A DNA stretch of 64,000 nt from Xylophilus sp. GW821-FHT01B05 (GTDB lineage Bacteria; Pseudomonadota; Gammaproteobacteria; Burkholderiales; Burkholderiaceae_C). Location: contig CP152408.1 of NCBI GenBank assembly GCA_038961845.1, positions 3,596,001 through 3,660,000 of the forward strand, read 5' to 3'. Made by a program: the position numbers and the translations under genes. The first letter of the stretch is position 1, and each line of letters begins with the position of its first letter. The notes below the pieces were generated by a model that did not search any database, was not told the origin of the DNA, and saw nothing but the letters and a program-made list of their open reading frames with translations. Below are positions 53,729-61,652 of the stretch, piece by piece.

Positions 53729-53762
53729 GCGGCCCCGACACCAGCGCCGCCCTCCCCCAACC

Positions 53763-53875
53763 AGAGGCCGCGGAGCAGGCCATACCAAGACATCCGCGGA
53801 ACCGGCTTCGCCGGGCCGCTGGATGTGCCCCCTTGAGGGGGAAGGCGAAGACGCGAAGCGCGTAGCCTGGGGGTG
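53763..53875 (-). repeat. Family A gene-end repeat docked to the stop of the gene at 53876
   Basis: In the sense of the minus-strand gene its TAA stop is followed immediately (0 nt) by CACCCCCAGGCTACGC, then the hairpin CCCCCTCAAGGGGG and the stem ACATCC/GGATGT, GCG/CGC, CCGGC/GCCGG. The tail AGGCCGCGGAGCAGGCC is shared with the 12402 copy. It lies between convergent genes. Confidence 0.87.
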
Positions 53876-54532
53876 TTACTTTCTAGCCCACCACACCAGT
53901 CCCAAAAACACCAGGCCAGTCAGCGCAGACGACCAGGCGATGAACTTCATCAGCAGCGAAGACTTGCCCACGCCCGACCAGACCTCTACCTGCACCCGGT
54001 CGATCCGCAGGTTGCTGCTGCCGGCAAAGCCCAGCGCGGGCGCCATGCTGCGGTCTTGCTTGACGCTGATGGGGCCGCTGGCGCCTTCCAGCTCGATCCG
54101 CTCGCCGGCCTGAGCGGCCTTCTTGCCCAGCGCCGGCATGGGGTTGCCGCGGGTCATGCCCTCTTGCGACCAGCCGGGCTGCCAGCGGCTGTCCACGTCG
54201 CCCGCGTCTTGCGCGGTGCCGGACACCTTCAGCACCAGGGTGTAGGGGTTGCCGCTGCCGGTCAGGCTCAGGGGCTCGCCGGTCCAGTCTTCAGTATCCA
54301 CCAGCACGCCGGTGCGGTTGCGGGGCTTGGCATTGAAGCGCTCGAACCTGGCCAGGGTTTCCAGCGGCAGGTCGTAGCTGCGCAGCAAGGTCTTGCCGTA
54401 GACGGTGCTGCTGTCCTTGGCATGGCTGGCCTGCGGCCCTGCGGCCCAGGCCAGGGCGGCGGCCAGCAAAAGCGCGGCCGTGGGCCACGCGCTGCGCGCG
54501 CCCGTGCCGGTGCGCGTCATGAAATGCGTCAT
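53876..54532 (-). CDS. Hypothetical exported protein with C-terminal membrane anchor
   Basis: 218-aa protein, no family recognised. A long signal-like N-terminus (SAWPTAALLLAAALAWAAG, ending near ASHAKD) is followed by about 150 soluble residues with RTGVLVDTEDWTGEPLSLTG and PISVKQDRSMAPALGFAGSS, and a C-terminal membrane segment (FIAWSSALTGLVFLGLVWWA). This is a type I topology with most of the protein in the periplasm. Start 54532 follows a GGAG-containing leader; a second in-frame ATG lies at 54520. The 5' leader has a long inverted repeat (54556-54595), and the stop abuts a family A repeat. Confidence 0.65.
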   Translation of the reverse strand: MTHFMTRTGTGARSAWPTAALLLAAALAWAAGPQASHAKDSSTVYGKTLLRSYDLPLETLARFERFNAKPRNRTGVLVDTEDWTGEPLSLTGSGNPYTLVLKVSGTAQDAGDVDSRWQPGWSQEGMTRGNPMPALGKKAAQAGERIELEGASGPISVKQDRSMAPALGFAGSSNLRIDRVQVEVWSGVGKSSLLMKFIAWSSALTGLVFLGLVWWARK

Positions 54533-54555
54533 CAAGGGGGTTCTCCTCCGGGGAT

Positions 54556-54595
54556 GTTGTGTGCTCGCAGCCCGTGGGCTGCGAGCATCCACAAC
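54556..54595. promoter_or_regulatory. 40-bp inverted repeat in the leader of the gene at 53876
   Basis: Arms TGCTCGCAGCCC and its exact complement form a 12-bp stem with a 2-nt loop, extended by GTTGTG/CACAAC. It lies 24 bp upstream of the start codon. With no T-run it is not a typical terminator; it could be an operator or an mRNA leader structure. Confidence 0.45.
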
Positions 54596-54640
54596 GTTTG
54601 CACCCGGCGGCCCGCCGACATGGTTACGGGTGCAGGCCAA

Positions 54641-54695
54641 CTATCAAATAGATAGCTATAAGCCCAAGCCACACCTGGGCTAGAGGCACTTTTTA
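54641..54695 (-). repeat. Family B gene-end repeat, interrupted from its gene by two insertion sequences
   Basis: Minus-strand reading: TAAAAAGTGCC, AGCCCAGG, loop, CTTGGGCT (one G-T pair keeps the stem), TATAGCTATCTATTTG. Its AT-rich head is the target of the IS1595-like element. Before the insertions it would have lain about 40 bp past the SDR operon end, in sense orientation. Confidence 0.7.
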
Positions 54696-55751
54696 CCTGA
54701 TTAGGTACCTGCCTCAGACATGCGGAGGATGAGCAGAGGCTGGGGCTTGGTAGTAACAGCGGCGCGCAGCAAGCGAGCAGGCATGGAGGAGAGATCAAAG
54801 CGGCGGTTGAATCGATACGCAAACTCCGCCAGATAGCGCGCCGCATACTTGGCATGATCAAACGAGTGGTAGGTACCCGCCAGCGCGGTCTTCAGATTGC
54901 CTAGCATCGTGTTGACCCAGCGCAGTTCGGGCTTCTTAGCCGCCTCCCGTCCGCCACCGGTCACGTAGCGCTCGTGGGTAGCGCCGATCTGGCGCACCTG
55001 CGCAAAGCTGCGCAAGCCATCGGAGACCACGTGGGCCGTGGGAGCCAGGCTCTCTGTGGCCCAGACCTTGAGCGCCTCGTTCGTGAAGGCTGCAACGGGA
55101 CTCAGGCGCATAAACCTCGGATGGCCTTCGGTATCGGTCTGCACCGCTGCCACAAAGGCTGACTTGCGCCAGGCCCCGCGCCCGCCGTGGATATGGCCGG
55201 CACGCTCGCCGCCCAGATAGGCGTCATCAATCTCCACCCGCTCATCCAGACGCCGCGGCGCCTCGCGCAACAGCATGGTCTGCATGAGCTTGTGCTTGAC
55301 CAGCCAGGCCGTCTTGTAACTCACGCCCAGTTGGCGCCCCAAGGCCAGCGCGCTGATGGAGTTCTTGTGCTGGGTCATCAGATACATCGCCAGAAACCAC
55401 ACCCGCAGAGGCAGCTTGGTGTGCTCAAACACCGTGCCGACGATGCTGGAGGACTGGTAGCCACAGATCAGGCACTCCCACAGCTGGCGCCCATGGCCAT
55501 TGCGCGTTTGAAACGAGCGTGAACATCCGCAGTGCGCGCAACGCCAGCCCTGGGGCCAGCGGGAGGCAAAGAGAGCGCTCTCGCACTGCTCCTCGTTGCC
55601 ATAGCGCTCGTGGAACTGCAGCAGCGACAGGCCGGGCTGGAACTGGATGAGGTTCATGGACATGGGATGCCTCGCAGATAACTGGACATAAATCCAGTAT
55701 CAAACATCCCAGCCAGAATTCAAGTCAGTCTGAGGCAGGTACCTAATCAGG
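54696..55751 (-). mobile_element. IS1595-like insertion sequence
   Basis: A 1,056-bp element with perfect 24-bp terminal inverted repeats beginning CCTGATTAGG (54696-54719 and 55728-55751), flanked by an 8-bp target duplication ACTTTTTA (54688-54695 and 55752-55759). It carries one transposase gene whose stop codon lies in the left inverted repeat. Eight-bp duplications are characteristic of the IS1595 family. It looks complete and intact. Confidence 0.93.
54701..55663 (-). CDS. IS1595 family transposase
   Basis: 320-aa transposase with an N-terminal zinc ribbon (CAHCGCSRSF and CLICGYQSS, residues about 42-72), then a DDE-type core: VEIDDAYLGGERAGHIHGGR holds the first acidic residues, AHVVSDGLRSF the second, and HERYVTGGGREA to WVNTMLGNLKTALAGTYHSF the third region (a DEN-type end is usual in the family). 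A TAA in the inverted repeat ends the frame. No frameshift or internal stop, so it is probably active. Confidence 0.92.
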   Translation of the reverse strand: MSMNLIQFQPGLSLLQFHERYGNEEQCESALFASRWPQGWRCAHCGCSRSFQTRNGHGRQLWECLICGYQSSSIVGTVFEHTKLPLRVWFLAMYLMTQHKNSISALALGRQLGVSYKTAWLVKHKLMQTMLLREAPRRLDERVEIDDAYLGGERAGHIHGGRGAWRKSAFVAAVQTDTEGHPRFMRLSPVAAFTNEALKVWATESLAPTAHVVSDGLRSFAQVRQIGATHERYVTGGGREAAKKPELRWVNTMLGNLKTALAGTYHSFDHAKYAARYLAEFAYRFNRRFDLSSMPARLLRAAVTTKPQPLLILRMSEAGT

Positions 55752-55776
55752 ACTTTTTACCAAAATTACCCACTAA

Positions 55777-56964
55777 GGACATCCTGCAAAACTCCCCCGC
55801 GCATCTGGATGCGCCCGTTTGTTCAGGCATGCTCGGCGCCCATGAAGCAAGCCGGCCTGGACCTGAACCTGAGCACGAAGAAGACCCGCAAGCAGGTGTT
55901 CCTGCAGGAGATGGACCAGGTGGTGCCGTGGGCGTCCTTGGTCGATCTCATCGCCCCGTACTACAGCGAAGGACGCACAGGCCGCCCGCCCTTTGCCTTG
56001 GAGACCATGCTGCGGCTGCACTTCATCCAGCAATGGTTCAGCCTGTCGGACCAGGCGATGGAAGAGGCCCTCTTCGATATCCCCCTGTACCGAGAGTTCG
56101 CGGGCCTGGACGCCCATGGTCGCCTGCCCGATGAAAGCACCATCCTGCGCTTTCGCCACCGGCTGGAGCGCCACAAGCTGGCCGAACAGATCCTGATCAC
56201 CGTCAACACCCTGCTGGAGAGCAAAGGCCTGTTGCTCAAGGAAGGCACGGCCGTCGACGCCACGCTGATCCCAGCCCCCAGCTCCACCAAGAACAAAGAC
56301 AAAGCACGCGACCCCGAGATGCACTCGAGCAAGAAGGGAAATCAGTGGCACTTCGGTATGAAGGCCCACATCGGGGTAGATGCAGACTCTGGCCTGGTCC
56401 ACACCGTGCGCGGCAGCTCCGGCCACGTGGGCGACGTCACCGAAGGCAACAGCCTGCTGCACGGACAGGAAACAGACGCCTTCGGGGACGCTGGCTACCA
56501 GGGGATCGGCAAGCGCCCGGATGCCAAGGACAGCGTCACCTGGCACATCGCCATGAAGCCAGGCAAGCGCAAGAAGCTGAGCAAAGACAAGGTATCCGAT
56601 GTACTGGTCCACCAGCTCGAAAAGCTCAAGGCCGGCATCCGCGCCAAGGTGGAACACCCGTTCCGGGTCATCAAGCGCCAGTTCGCCTACACCAAGGTGC
56701 GCTACCGGGGGCTGAAGAAAAACACGCAGCAGTTGCACACGCTGTTCGCCCTGTCCAACCTGTGGATGGCGCGCTACCGGCTGATGGGGTGAAGGATTGA
56801 GGGGATCGGTGCGCCTGTGTGGTGCGGGGGAGGGTCAAAAAGGCCCTGGATGCACCGGAAAGCAGGCGGCAGACCCTTCTGAGAGGGGCATGCGCCCCTG
56901 GAATCCACGATTGAGATCACGCGTAGGGGATGTCACATTGCAAATCGTGTTTTGCAGGACATCC
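55777..56964 (+). mobile_element. IS5-like insertion sequence
   Basis: A 1,188-bp element bounded by imperfect 16-bp inverted repeats (GGACATCCTGCAAAAC against GGATGTCCTGCAAAAC, 14 of 16 identical) and a 4-bp duplication CTAA (55773-55776 and 56965-56968), the target pattern of IS5. Its left end is 17 bp beyond the IS1595-like element's right target duplication. The 172 bp after the transposase gene are non-coding element sequence. Confidence 0.92.
55842..56792 (+). CDS. IS5 family transposase
   Basis: 316-aa DDE transposase. The N-terminal DUF772-type helical part (GRPPFALETMLRLHFIQQWF, SDQAMEEALFDIPLYREFAG) precedes the catalytic core: GTAVDATLIPAPSS (first Asp), FGDAGYQGIGKRPD (second Asp) and KAGIRAKVEHPFRVIKRQFA (Glu in the VEHPFR motif). 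The frame is intact, so activity is likely. Start 55842 (MKQAGLDLNLSTKKTRKQVF) matches related IS5 proteins; an in-frame ATG at 55809 would add 11 residues. Confidence 0.92.
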   Translation: MKQAGLDLNLSTKKTRKQVFLQEMDQVVPWASLVDLIAPYYSEGRTGRPPFALETMLRLHFIQQWFSLSDQAMEEALFDIPLYREFAGLDAHGRLPDESTILRFRHRLERHKLAEQILITVNTLLESKGLLLKEGTAVDATLIPAPSSTKNKDKARDPEMHSSKKGNQWHFGMKAHIGVDADSGLVHTVRGSSGHVGDVTEGNSLLHGQETDAFGDAGYQGIGKRPDAKDSVTWHIAMKPGKRKKLSKDKVSDVLVHQLEKLKAGIRAKVEHPFRVIKRQFAYTKVRYRGLKKNTQQLHTLFALSNLWMARYRLMG

Positions 56965-56977
56965 CTAAGCGCCTACG

Positions 56978-57076
56978 CTACGCGCCTTTCAGCGTGTCCA
57001 GTGCAGCCTGCGCGACCTTGATGTCGACATCGACGATCTGGTACTCCGCCACGTCGGCCTGCTGGTGCCCGCTCAT
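56978..57076 (-). CDS. Possible 32-codon ORF coupled to the SDR gene
   Basis: A 32-aa frame (MSGHQQADVAEYQIVDVDIK then VAQAALDTLKGA) whose ATG overlaps the SDR stop as ATGA and whose TAG lies 10 bp before the IS5-like target duplication. The overlap and clean spacing favour translation, but nothing identifies it; it may be a remnant of a longer gene or a chance frame. Confidence 0.25.
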   Translation of the reverse strand: MSGHQQADVAEYQIVDVDIKVAQAALDTLKGA

Positions 57077-57678
57077 TGCCACACGCGGTACACGCGCCCG
57101 GTTTGCGGCCCCTCGACGCTGCGCACATAGGCCTGCGCCGCACGTGCCGCCGACACCGGCTCGAAGCCGGGGAAGAACGGCCCGTAGCTCGGCAGCGATT
57201 CCGTCAGCACCGTCGGGCTCACCGCGTTGATGCGGATGCCGCGCGGCAGCTCGATGGCCGCGGCACGCACAAAGCCTTCGACCGCCGAATTGACGGCCGT
57301 GGCATTGGCGCCCTGGCGGATCGGCTCCTCGGCCACGATGCCCGTAGTCAGCGTGATCGAGCCGCCATCGGCCAGCACATGCTGGCCCAGCAACGCGAGC
57401 CGCACCTGGCCCAGCAGCTTGTCTTGCAGGCCAAGGTTGAAATCGGCCGGCCGCATGTCGGCCAGCGGCCCGAAGAACAAGCCGCCAGCCGCCGACACGA
57501 TGGCGTCGACGCGCCCGACCGCCGCATACAGCGCCTCGACGCTCGCGTCGCTGGTGATGTCGACCTGGAAATCGCCGCGCGTGCGGCCCGCGCGCAGCAC
57601 CTCGTGGCCGCGCTCGGCCAGCGCCTGCGCCACTGCGCTGCCCACGGCGCCTGTTGCGCCCACTACAAGAACCTTCAT
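57073..57678 (-). CDS. Short-chain dehydrogenase/reductase-like protein
   Basis: 201-aa NAD(P)-binding protein starting MKVLVVGATGAVGSAVAQAL, with the TGxxGxxG-type motif at residues 7-14, IVSAAGGLFFGPLADMRPA and IRINAVSPTVLTESLP. The usual catalytic YxxxK is not present; TAVNSAVEGFVRAAAIEL stands in its place, as in a subgroup of short atypical SDRs. So the activity is uncertain. It is divergent from a LysR-type gene (frameshifted), its likely regulator. The downstream end is now separated from its family B element by two ISs. Confidence 0.82.
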   Translation of the reverse strand: MKVLVVGATGAVGSAVAQALAERGHEVLRAGRTRGDFQVDITSDASVEALYAAVGRVDAIVSAAGGLFFGPLADMRPADFNLGLQDKLLGQVRLALLGQHVLADGGSITLTTGIVAEEPIRQGANATAVNSAVEGFVRAAAIELPRGIRINAVSPTVLTESLPSYGPFFPGFEPVSAARAAQAYVRSVEGPQTGRVYRVWQ

Positions 57679-57779
57679 GGAAAACCTCAGCAAATGAATC
57701 AGGAAGGCCATTGTTTTGCGAATGAATTGTTTGATAAATTGCCCTCCGGTTCGGCAACTCGAAACCATGGGTTATCAAT

Positions 57780-58660
57780 ATGGACAAGCTGCGCGCCATG
57801 GAAGTCTTTGTCGCCACGGTCGATGCGGGCAGCTTTGCCGCCGCCGCCGAGGCGCTGGACCTGTCGGCCGTGATGGTGGGCAAGCACATTCGCGCGCTGG
57901 AAGAACAGCGGGGCGCGCGCCTGCTGGAGCGCACCACGCGGCGCATGCGCTGACCGAGATCGGCGCCGCCTACCTGGAGCGCTGCCGCGACGTGCTGGCC
58001 AGCGTGCACACGGCCGACGGCGTGGCCGAGTCGCTGCGCGCCGTGCCGCAGGGCGTGCTGCGTGTGACGGCACCGGTGGCCTATGGCGCGCACCGGCTCA
58101 CGCCGGTGATCGCCGAATACATAGCCGCCTACCCGCAGGTGAAGGTGGACCTGAACCTCAACGACCGCGTGGTGGACCTGGCCGAGGAAGGCTTTGACTG
58201 CGGCATCCGATCGGGCGCGGCGGTGGACGAGCGGCTGATCGCGCGACCGCTCGCATTGGCGCGCATGTTCGCCGTGGCAAGCCCGGCCTGGGTCCAACGC
58301 CACGGCCAGCCCCAGCACCCGTCGGAGCTGCAAGCCTTTCCGCTGCTGGGCTTTGCCACCTGGGGCCCGAACCACTCATGGCGCTTCACGCGCGAGGGCA
58401 AGACCGTGCACGTGCCGGTGCGCGGCCCCTTCAGCACCAACAACGGCCAGGCGCTGCTGGCGGCGGCCATGGCCGGCATGGGGGTGATCGTGCAGGCCGA
58501 TGCCTTGCTCGGCCCCGCCCTGGCTGCGGGCCAGGTGCTGCAGTTGCTGCCCGACTGGGAACTGCCGACGCGCCAGGTGCACATCATGCGATTGCCCGAG
58601 GCACGGCCCAGCGCCAAGCTGCGGGCCTTTGTCGATCTGGTGGTGGAAAGGCTGGGCTGA
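57780..58660 (+). pseudogene. LysR-type regulator with a frameshift
   Basis: The helix-turn-helix domain reads in one frame from ATG 57780 (MDKLRAMEVFVATVDAGSFA, then AAAEALDLSAVMVGKHIRAL) but meets TGA at 57952-57954 after RTTRRMR. The missing continuation LTEIGAAYLERCRDVLAS and the whole effector domain, to FVDLVVERLG at 58660, continue in another frame. Restoring one base near 57950 (CGC-CTG in place of CGCTG) joins them into a normal regulator of about 293 aa. It is either a genuine pseudogene or a sequencing error. It is divergent from the SDR gene across a 101-bp AT-richer region, the usual place for a LysR-regulated promoter. Confidence 0.85.
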
Positions 58661-58662
58661 TC

Positions 58663-59481
58663 TCAGCCTGCCGCGCCACCAAAGCGAAAGCTCGACACCG
58701 TGATGCTGCCAAACATGGTGTTGTCGTGATAGACGCATGTGCCGGCATCGTCGCTGGCGGCACCGACCGCGACCATCAAGGGCAAAAGGTGGTCCGGATG
58801 CGGATGTGCAATTTGCGCCGCAGGTGCTTCAGCCCAGCGCTTGAGGCCTTCTTCGCGCTCTGCGGGGCTGCTGGCGGTCAATGTCTTCTGCAGCCAGTCG
58901 TCGAATTGCCTGGACGGGATCGCCCCTTGGGCGTTGAACTTGCTGAAGTTGTGAAAGCTGAGGCCACTGCCAATGATCAGAACGCCCTCGTCACGCAATG
59001 GCGCGAGCATTCGGCCCAGCGCGATATGCGCCGCAGGATCAAGGTCTTGCTGCAGTGACAGCTGCACGACCGGGATCTCGGCCTCGGGGAAAGCCACCGC
59101 CGTGACGGTGAAGGTGCCATGGTCAAAACCCCGCTCGGGGTCCAGCCTTGCGGCAATGCCGCCTGCTGCCAGCAGTTCTTGAATGCGCCCTGCCAATGCG
59201 GGCGAGCCCGGGGCCGGGTACTTGACCTGATAGGTGTGCGCCGGGAAGCCCGAGTAGTCGTAGTACATGGGCGGGTTCGGGTGCGAAGACAGCGTGAACA
59301 CGGGCCCATCCCAGTGCCCGGAGATCACCAGAATGGCCTTGGGCCGCTGCGCAAGGCTTTGCGCCATCTCTTGCAGCGATGTTTCGAGCTTGCCGAACAT
59401 CGCGCCGAATGGGTCTTTCATCCAGGGCCACGGGCCGCCGCCATGGGACACGAAGAAGGTGGGCATGCGTTGCATGTTCAT
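58663..59481 (-). CDS. Class III extradiol ring-cleavage dioxygenase-like (YgiD/4,5-DOPA dioxygenase type)
   Basis: 272-aa LigB-superfamily protein with MPTFFVSHGGGPWPWM near the start, KAILVISGHWDGPVFTLSS, YDYSGFPAHTYQVKYPAPG, GFDHGTFTVTAVAFPEAEIP and VLIIGSGLSFHNF, which carry the His/Glu metal ligands of YgiD-type enzymes. Family members cleave DOPA or related catechols, but the native substrate is usually unknown. GGGAG precedes ATG 59481. It is 17 nt downstream of a DoxX gene in the same direction, an often-seen pair, divergent from a LysR gene that probably controls both. Confidence 0.87.
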   Translation of the reverse strand: MNMQRMPTFFVSHGGGPWPWMKDPFGAMFGKLETSLQEMAQSLAQRPKAILVISGHWDGPVFTLSSHPNPPMYYDYSGFPAHTYQVKYPAPGSPALAGRIQELLAAGGIAARLDPERGFDHGTFTVTAVAFPEAEIPVVQLSLQQDLDPAAHIALGRMLAPLRDEGVLIIGSGLSFHNFSKFNAQGAIPSRQFDDWLQKTLTASSPAEREEGLKRWAEAPAAQIAHPHPDHLLPLMVAVGAASDDAGTCVYHDNTMFGSITVSSFRFGGAAG

Positions 59482-59498
59482 TGCTCCCAAAACACCCA

Positions 59499-59924
59499 TC
59501 AGCGGGGCAGGACGGGGGCCTTGCGGGCACGCCCCCACAGTACGAAAAGTGCAAGCGCCAGCATCGGGATGTTCAGCACGATCATGGGCGCCTCGCCGCG
59601 CGATACGTGGAAGACGATGGCAAACACCTGAAGCACCGTGCAGCCAAGCGCGGCCAGCACGGTCAGGCGCGGCAGCACGCGGGTCAGCGAAGGCAGCAGG
59701 ATGCCCAGGCCGCCGGCCAGGTCGACCAGGCCAATGAAGCGCACAAAGGTCTGCGGGAGCTCGCCCGTCCACGGCATCATCCTGGCCAGCTCAGGGAAGG
59801 GCGTTGCCAGCTTCATGAAGGCAGAAAACAAGAAAAGGCCCGCCAGCACAAACTGCGCGCCCCATAGGCTGGCCCGCAAAACCTTGGGCGGATGGGTGGA
59901 AGGGCTATGGACGGTGGCAGTCAT
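59499..59924 (-). CDS. DoxX family membrane protein
   Basis: 141-aa protein with four predicted membrane segments (GAQFVLAGLFLFSAFMKLA, FIGLVDLAGGLGILLPSL, LTVLAALGCTVLQVFAIVFH, MIVLNIPMLALALFVLWG). DoxX-type proteins are linked to redox or quinone-associated membrane functions, not well defined. Start 59924 (MTATVHSPSTH) has TGGAG upstream; an ATG at 59963 is also in frame. First gene of a two-gene unit with the extradiol-dioxygenase-like gene, divergent from a LysR gene 96 bp away. Confidence 0.83.
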   Translation of the reverse strand: MTATVHSPSTHPPKVLRASLWGAQFVLAGLFLFSAFMKLATPFPELARMMPWTGELPQTFVRFIGLVDLAGGLGILLPSLTRVLPRLTVLAALGCTVLQVFAIVFHVSRGEAPMIVLNIPMLALALFVLWGRARKAPVLPR

Positions 59925-60020
59925 GAAGGCTCCATTGAAAGAATGAGCATTGACTGTATTCATCTCCTACGAACTCATCATTACCTAGAATGTTGATCCA
60001 TCATCTCTTTGCAGTGAACG

Positions 60021-60905
60021 ATGGCCATCAACACCTTAGTCAGCATGCAGGTCTTCCGCGCCGTGGCGGAACTCAAGAGCTTTGTTGCGGCGGCAGAGCG
60101 CATGAAGGTCTCGCCCGCCATGGCGAGCAAGCACGTCATGCACCTGGAGGAGCGCCTGGGGGCCCGGCTTTTGAACCGCACCAGCCGCAGCGTGAGCCTG
60201 ACCGAACCGGGCCAGCTGTACTTCAACCAGGTGCGGCAGATGCTCGACGCGCTGGAGGAAGTCGAAGGGGCGATGACCAAGTCCACCGTCCTCCCCAAGG
60301 GAACACTGCGGGTGAGCGCCCCGGTCTGGGCGGCAAGCCCCCGGTTTGTTGCCGTGCTGGCGGATTTTCGCCAGCAGTATCCGGACGTGCGCCTGGACCT
60401 TGATTTGACGGGGCGGCTGGTCAACCTGGTGGAGGAAGGCTTCGACCTGGCCCTGCGCGTCTCCCAGTCGCCGGGCGACAACCTGATCGCGCGCCCGCTC
60501 ACGACCGTCTTGTTCCAGTACGTGGCCGCGCCTTCATATCTGAGCAGGGCGGGCACGCCCTCGCAGTTGAGCGATCTGTCGCATCACTCCTTGCTGTGGT
60601 ACCACTCGCCCACGCTTGGCGAGCTGCATCTTCCAGGGACCGAGGGGATGAAGTTGTCATCCGTGCTGCGGAGCGGCAATGAATCGCTTCTTCACCTGTC
60701 TGCCCTGCACGGCATGGGGCTTGCGATGCTGCCCACCTGGCTCACGTCTGAAGATCTGCAGGCCGGGCGTCTGGTGCACGTCCTGCCAGGGGCCGGCGAC
60801 TTCAGCGTTCCGCTGCTTTGCGTCTACCCCAGCCGCAAGTACCTGTCGTCCAAGGTCCGGACCTTCATCGACTTCCTCACCGAGGCCGCCGGGCTGAAAG
60901 GCTAG
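60021..60905 (+). CDS. LysR-type transcriptional regulator
   Basis: 294-aa regulator with an N-terminal winged HTH (FRAVAELKSFVAAAERMKVS, then HLEERLGARLLNRTSRSVSL; residues about 10-58) and a periplasmic-binding-like effector domain from about residue 90 (GTLRVSAPVWAASPRFVAVL). It is divergent from doxX and the extradiol-dioxygenase-like gene and most likely regulates them; the inducer is unknown. The 96-bp shared region has TAGAAT near 59984 as a possible -10. The stop overlaps that of the convergent hydrolase by 4 nt (CTAG). Confidence 0.9.
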   Translation: MAINTLVSMQVFRAVAELKSFVAAAERMKVSPAMASKHVMHLEERLGARLLNRTSRSVSLTEPGQLYFNQVRQMLDALEEVEGAMTKSTVLPKGTLRVSAPVWAASPRFVAVLADFRQQYPDVRLDLDLTGRLVNLVEEGFDLALRVSQSPGDNLIARPLTTVLFQYVAAPSYLSRAGTPSQLSDLSHHSLLWYHSPTLGELHLPGTEGMKLSSVLRSGNESLLHLSALHGMGLAMLPTWLTSEDLQAGRLVHVLPGAGDFSVPLLCVYPSRKYLSSKVRTFIDFLTEAAGLKG

Positions 60906-61597
60906 GCCCCGAGCTTGGCTGCGGCTTCGTCGATGAGTGCCGCCACCTCGACCGGCCTGGATGCCAGCGATGCATGGCTCGCCGCCAGCGTGATGGTCTT
61001 GCGCGGATTGATGCGCGCAGCCATCTGCTTCTGGTTGTCCGGGTGGATCATGCGGTCCTCGCTGGAGATCTGGTACCAGCTGGGCTTTGTCTTCCAGGCC
61101 GGCGCAGTCACCTGGTCACCAAACGTGCTGGCCAGCGGCGCCTTCTGCGCCACCGCCATCACCAGGGCCTCGTCCGCGCTCAGGTCATGGCAGAAGCTCT
61201 CGTGGAACTTGTCGTACCGGGCCCAAAGGTAGCCGTCGCTGTCAGGCGCGAGGTTGGCAATCGCCGCTGGCGGATGGGCTTGGCTGATGCTGCCGGCGCT
61301 TTCGCCGGCATCGGGTGCGAAGGCGGCGATATAGACCAGGCCCGCCACGTTGGGCAGGTTGCCGGCTTCGCTGATCACCGCGCCGCCATAAGAGTGGCCC
61401 ACCAACAGCACCGGGCCGGATTGCTGCGCCACCATCTTGCGCGTGCGCTCGGCGTCGTCGGCCAGCGAGGTCAGCGGTAGCTCGACCGCACGCAGCCTGG
61501 TATGGCCCAGGCGCGCCAGCTCGACGATCACCTTGCCCCAGTGCGCCGCGCCGCCCCAGAAGCCATGCACCAGAACGATTGTGGGTTTGTCACTCAT
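60902..61597 (-). CDS. Alpha/beta hydrolase
   Basis: 231-aa alpha/beta-fold protein. The oxyanion-hole motif is VLVHGFWGGAAHWGKV, the nucleophile elbow LLVGHSYGGAVISEAG (Ser near residue 86), the acid is probably in ISSEDRMIHPDNQ, and the His in LAASHASLASRPVEV. It resembles hydrolases of the salicylate-esterase/hydroxynitrile-lyase-like group often found near LysR genes in Comamonadaceae. The substrate is unknown. No signal peptide, so it is cytoplasmic. Monocistronic; 55 bp separate it from the BMP-type gene upstream. Confidence 0.85.
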   Translation of the reverse strand: MSDKPTIVLVHGFWGGAAHWGKVIVELARLGHTRLRAVELPLTSLADDAERTRKMVAQQSGPVLLVGHSYGGAVISEAGNLPNVAGLVYIAAFAPDAGESAGSISQAHPPAAIANLAPDSDGYLWARYDKFHESFCHDLSADEALVMAVAQKAPLASTFGDQVTAPAWKTKPSWYQISSEDRMIHPDNQKQMAARINPRKTITLAASHASLASRPVEVAALIDEAAAKLGA

Positions 61598-61652
61598 GAC
61601 TCAACTACGCTTTCTTAAGGATTACTCGTCTTGCGCATGGTATCCCCGGCAC

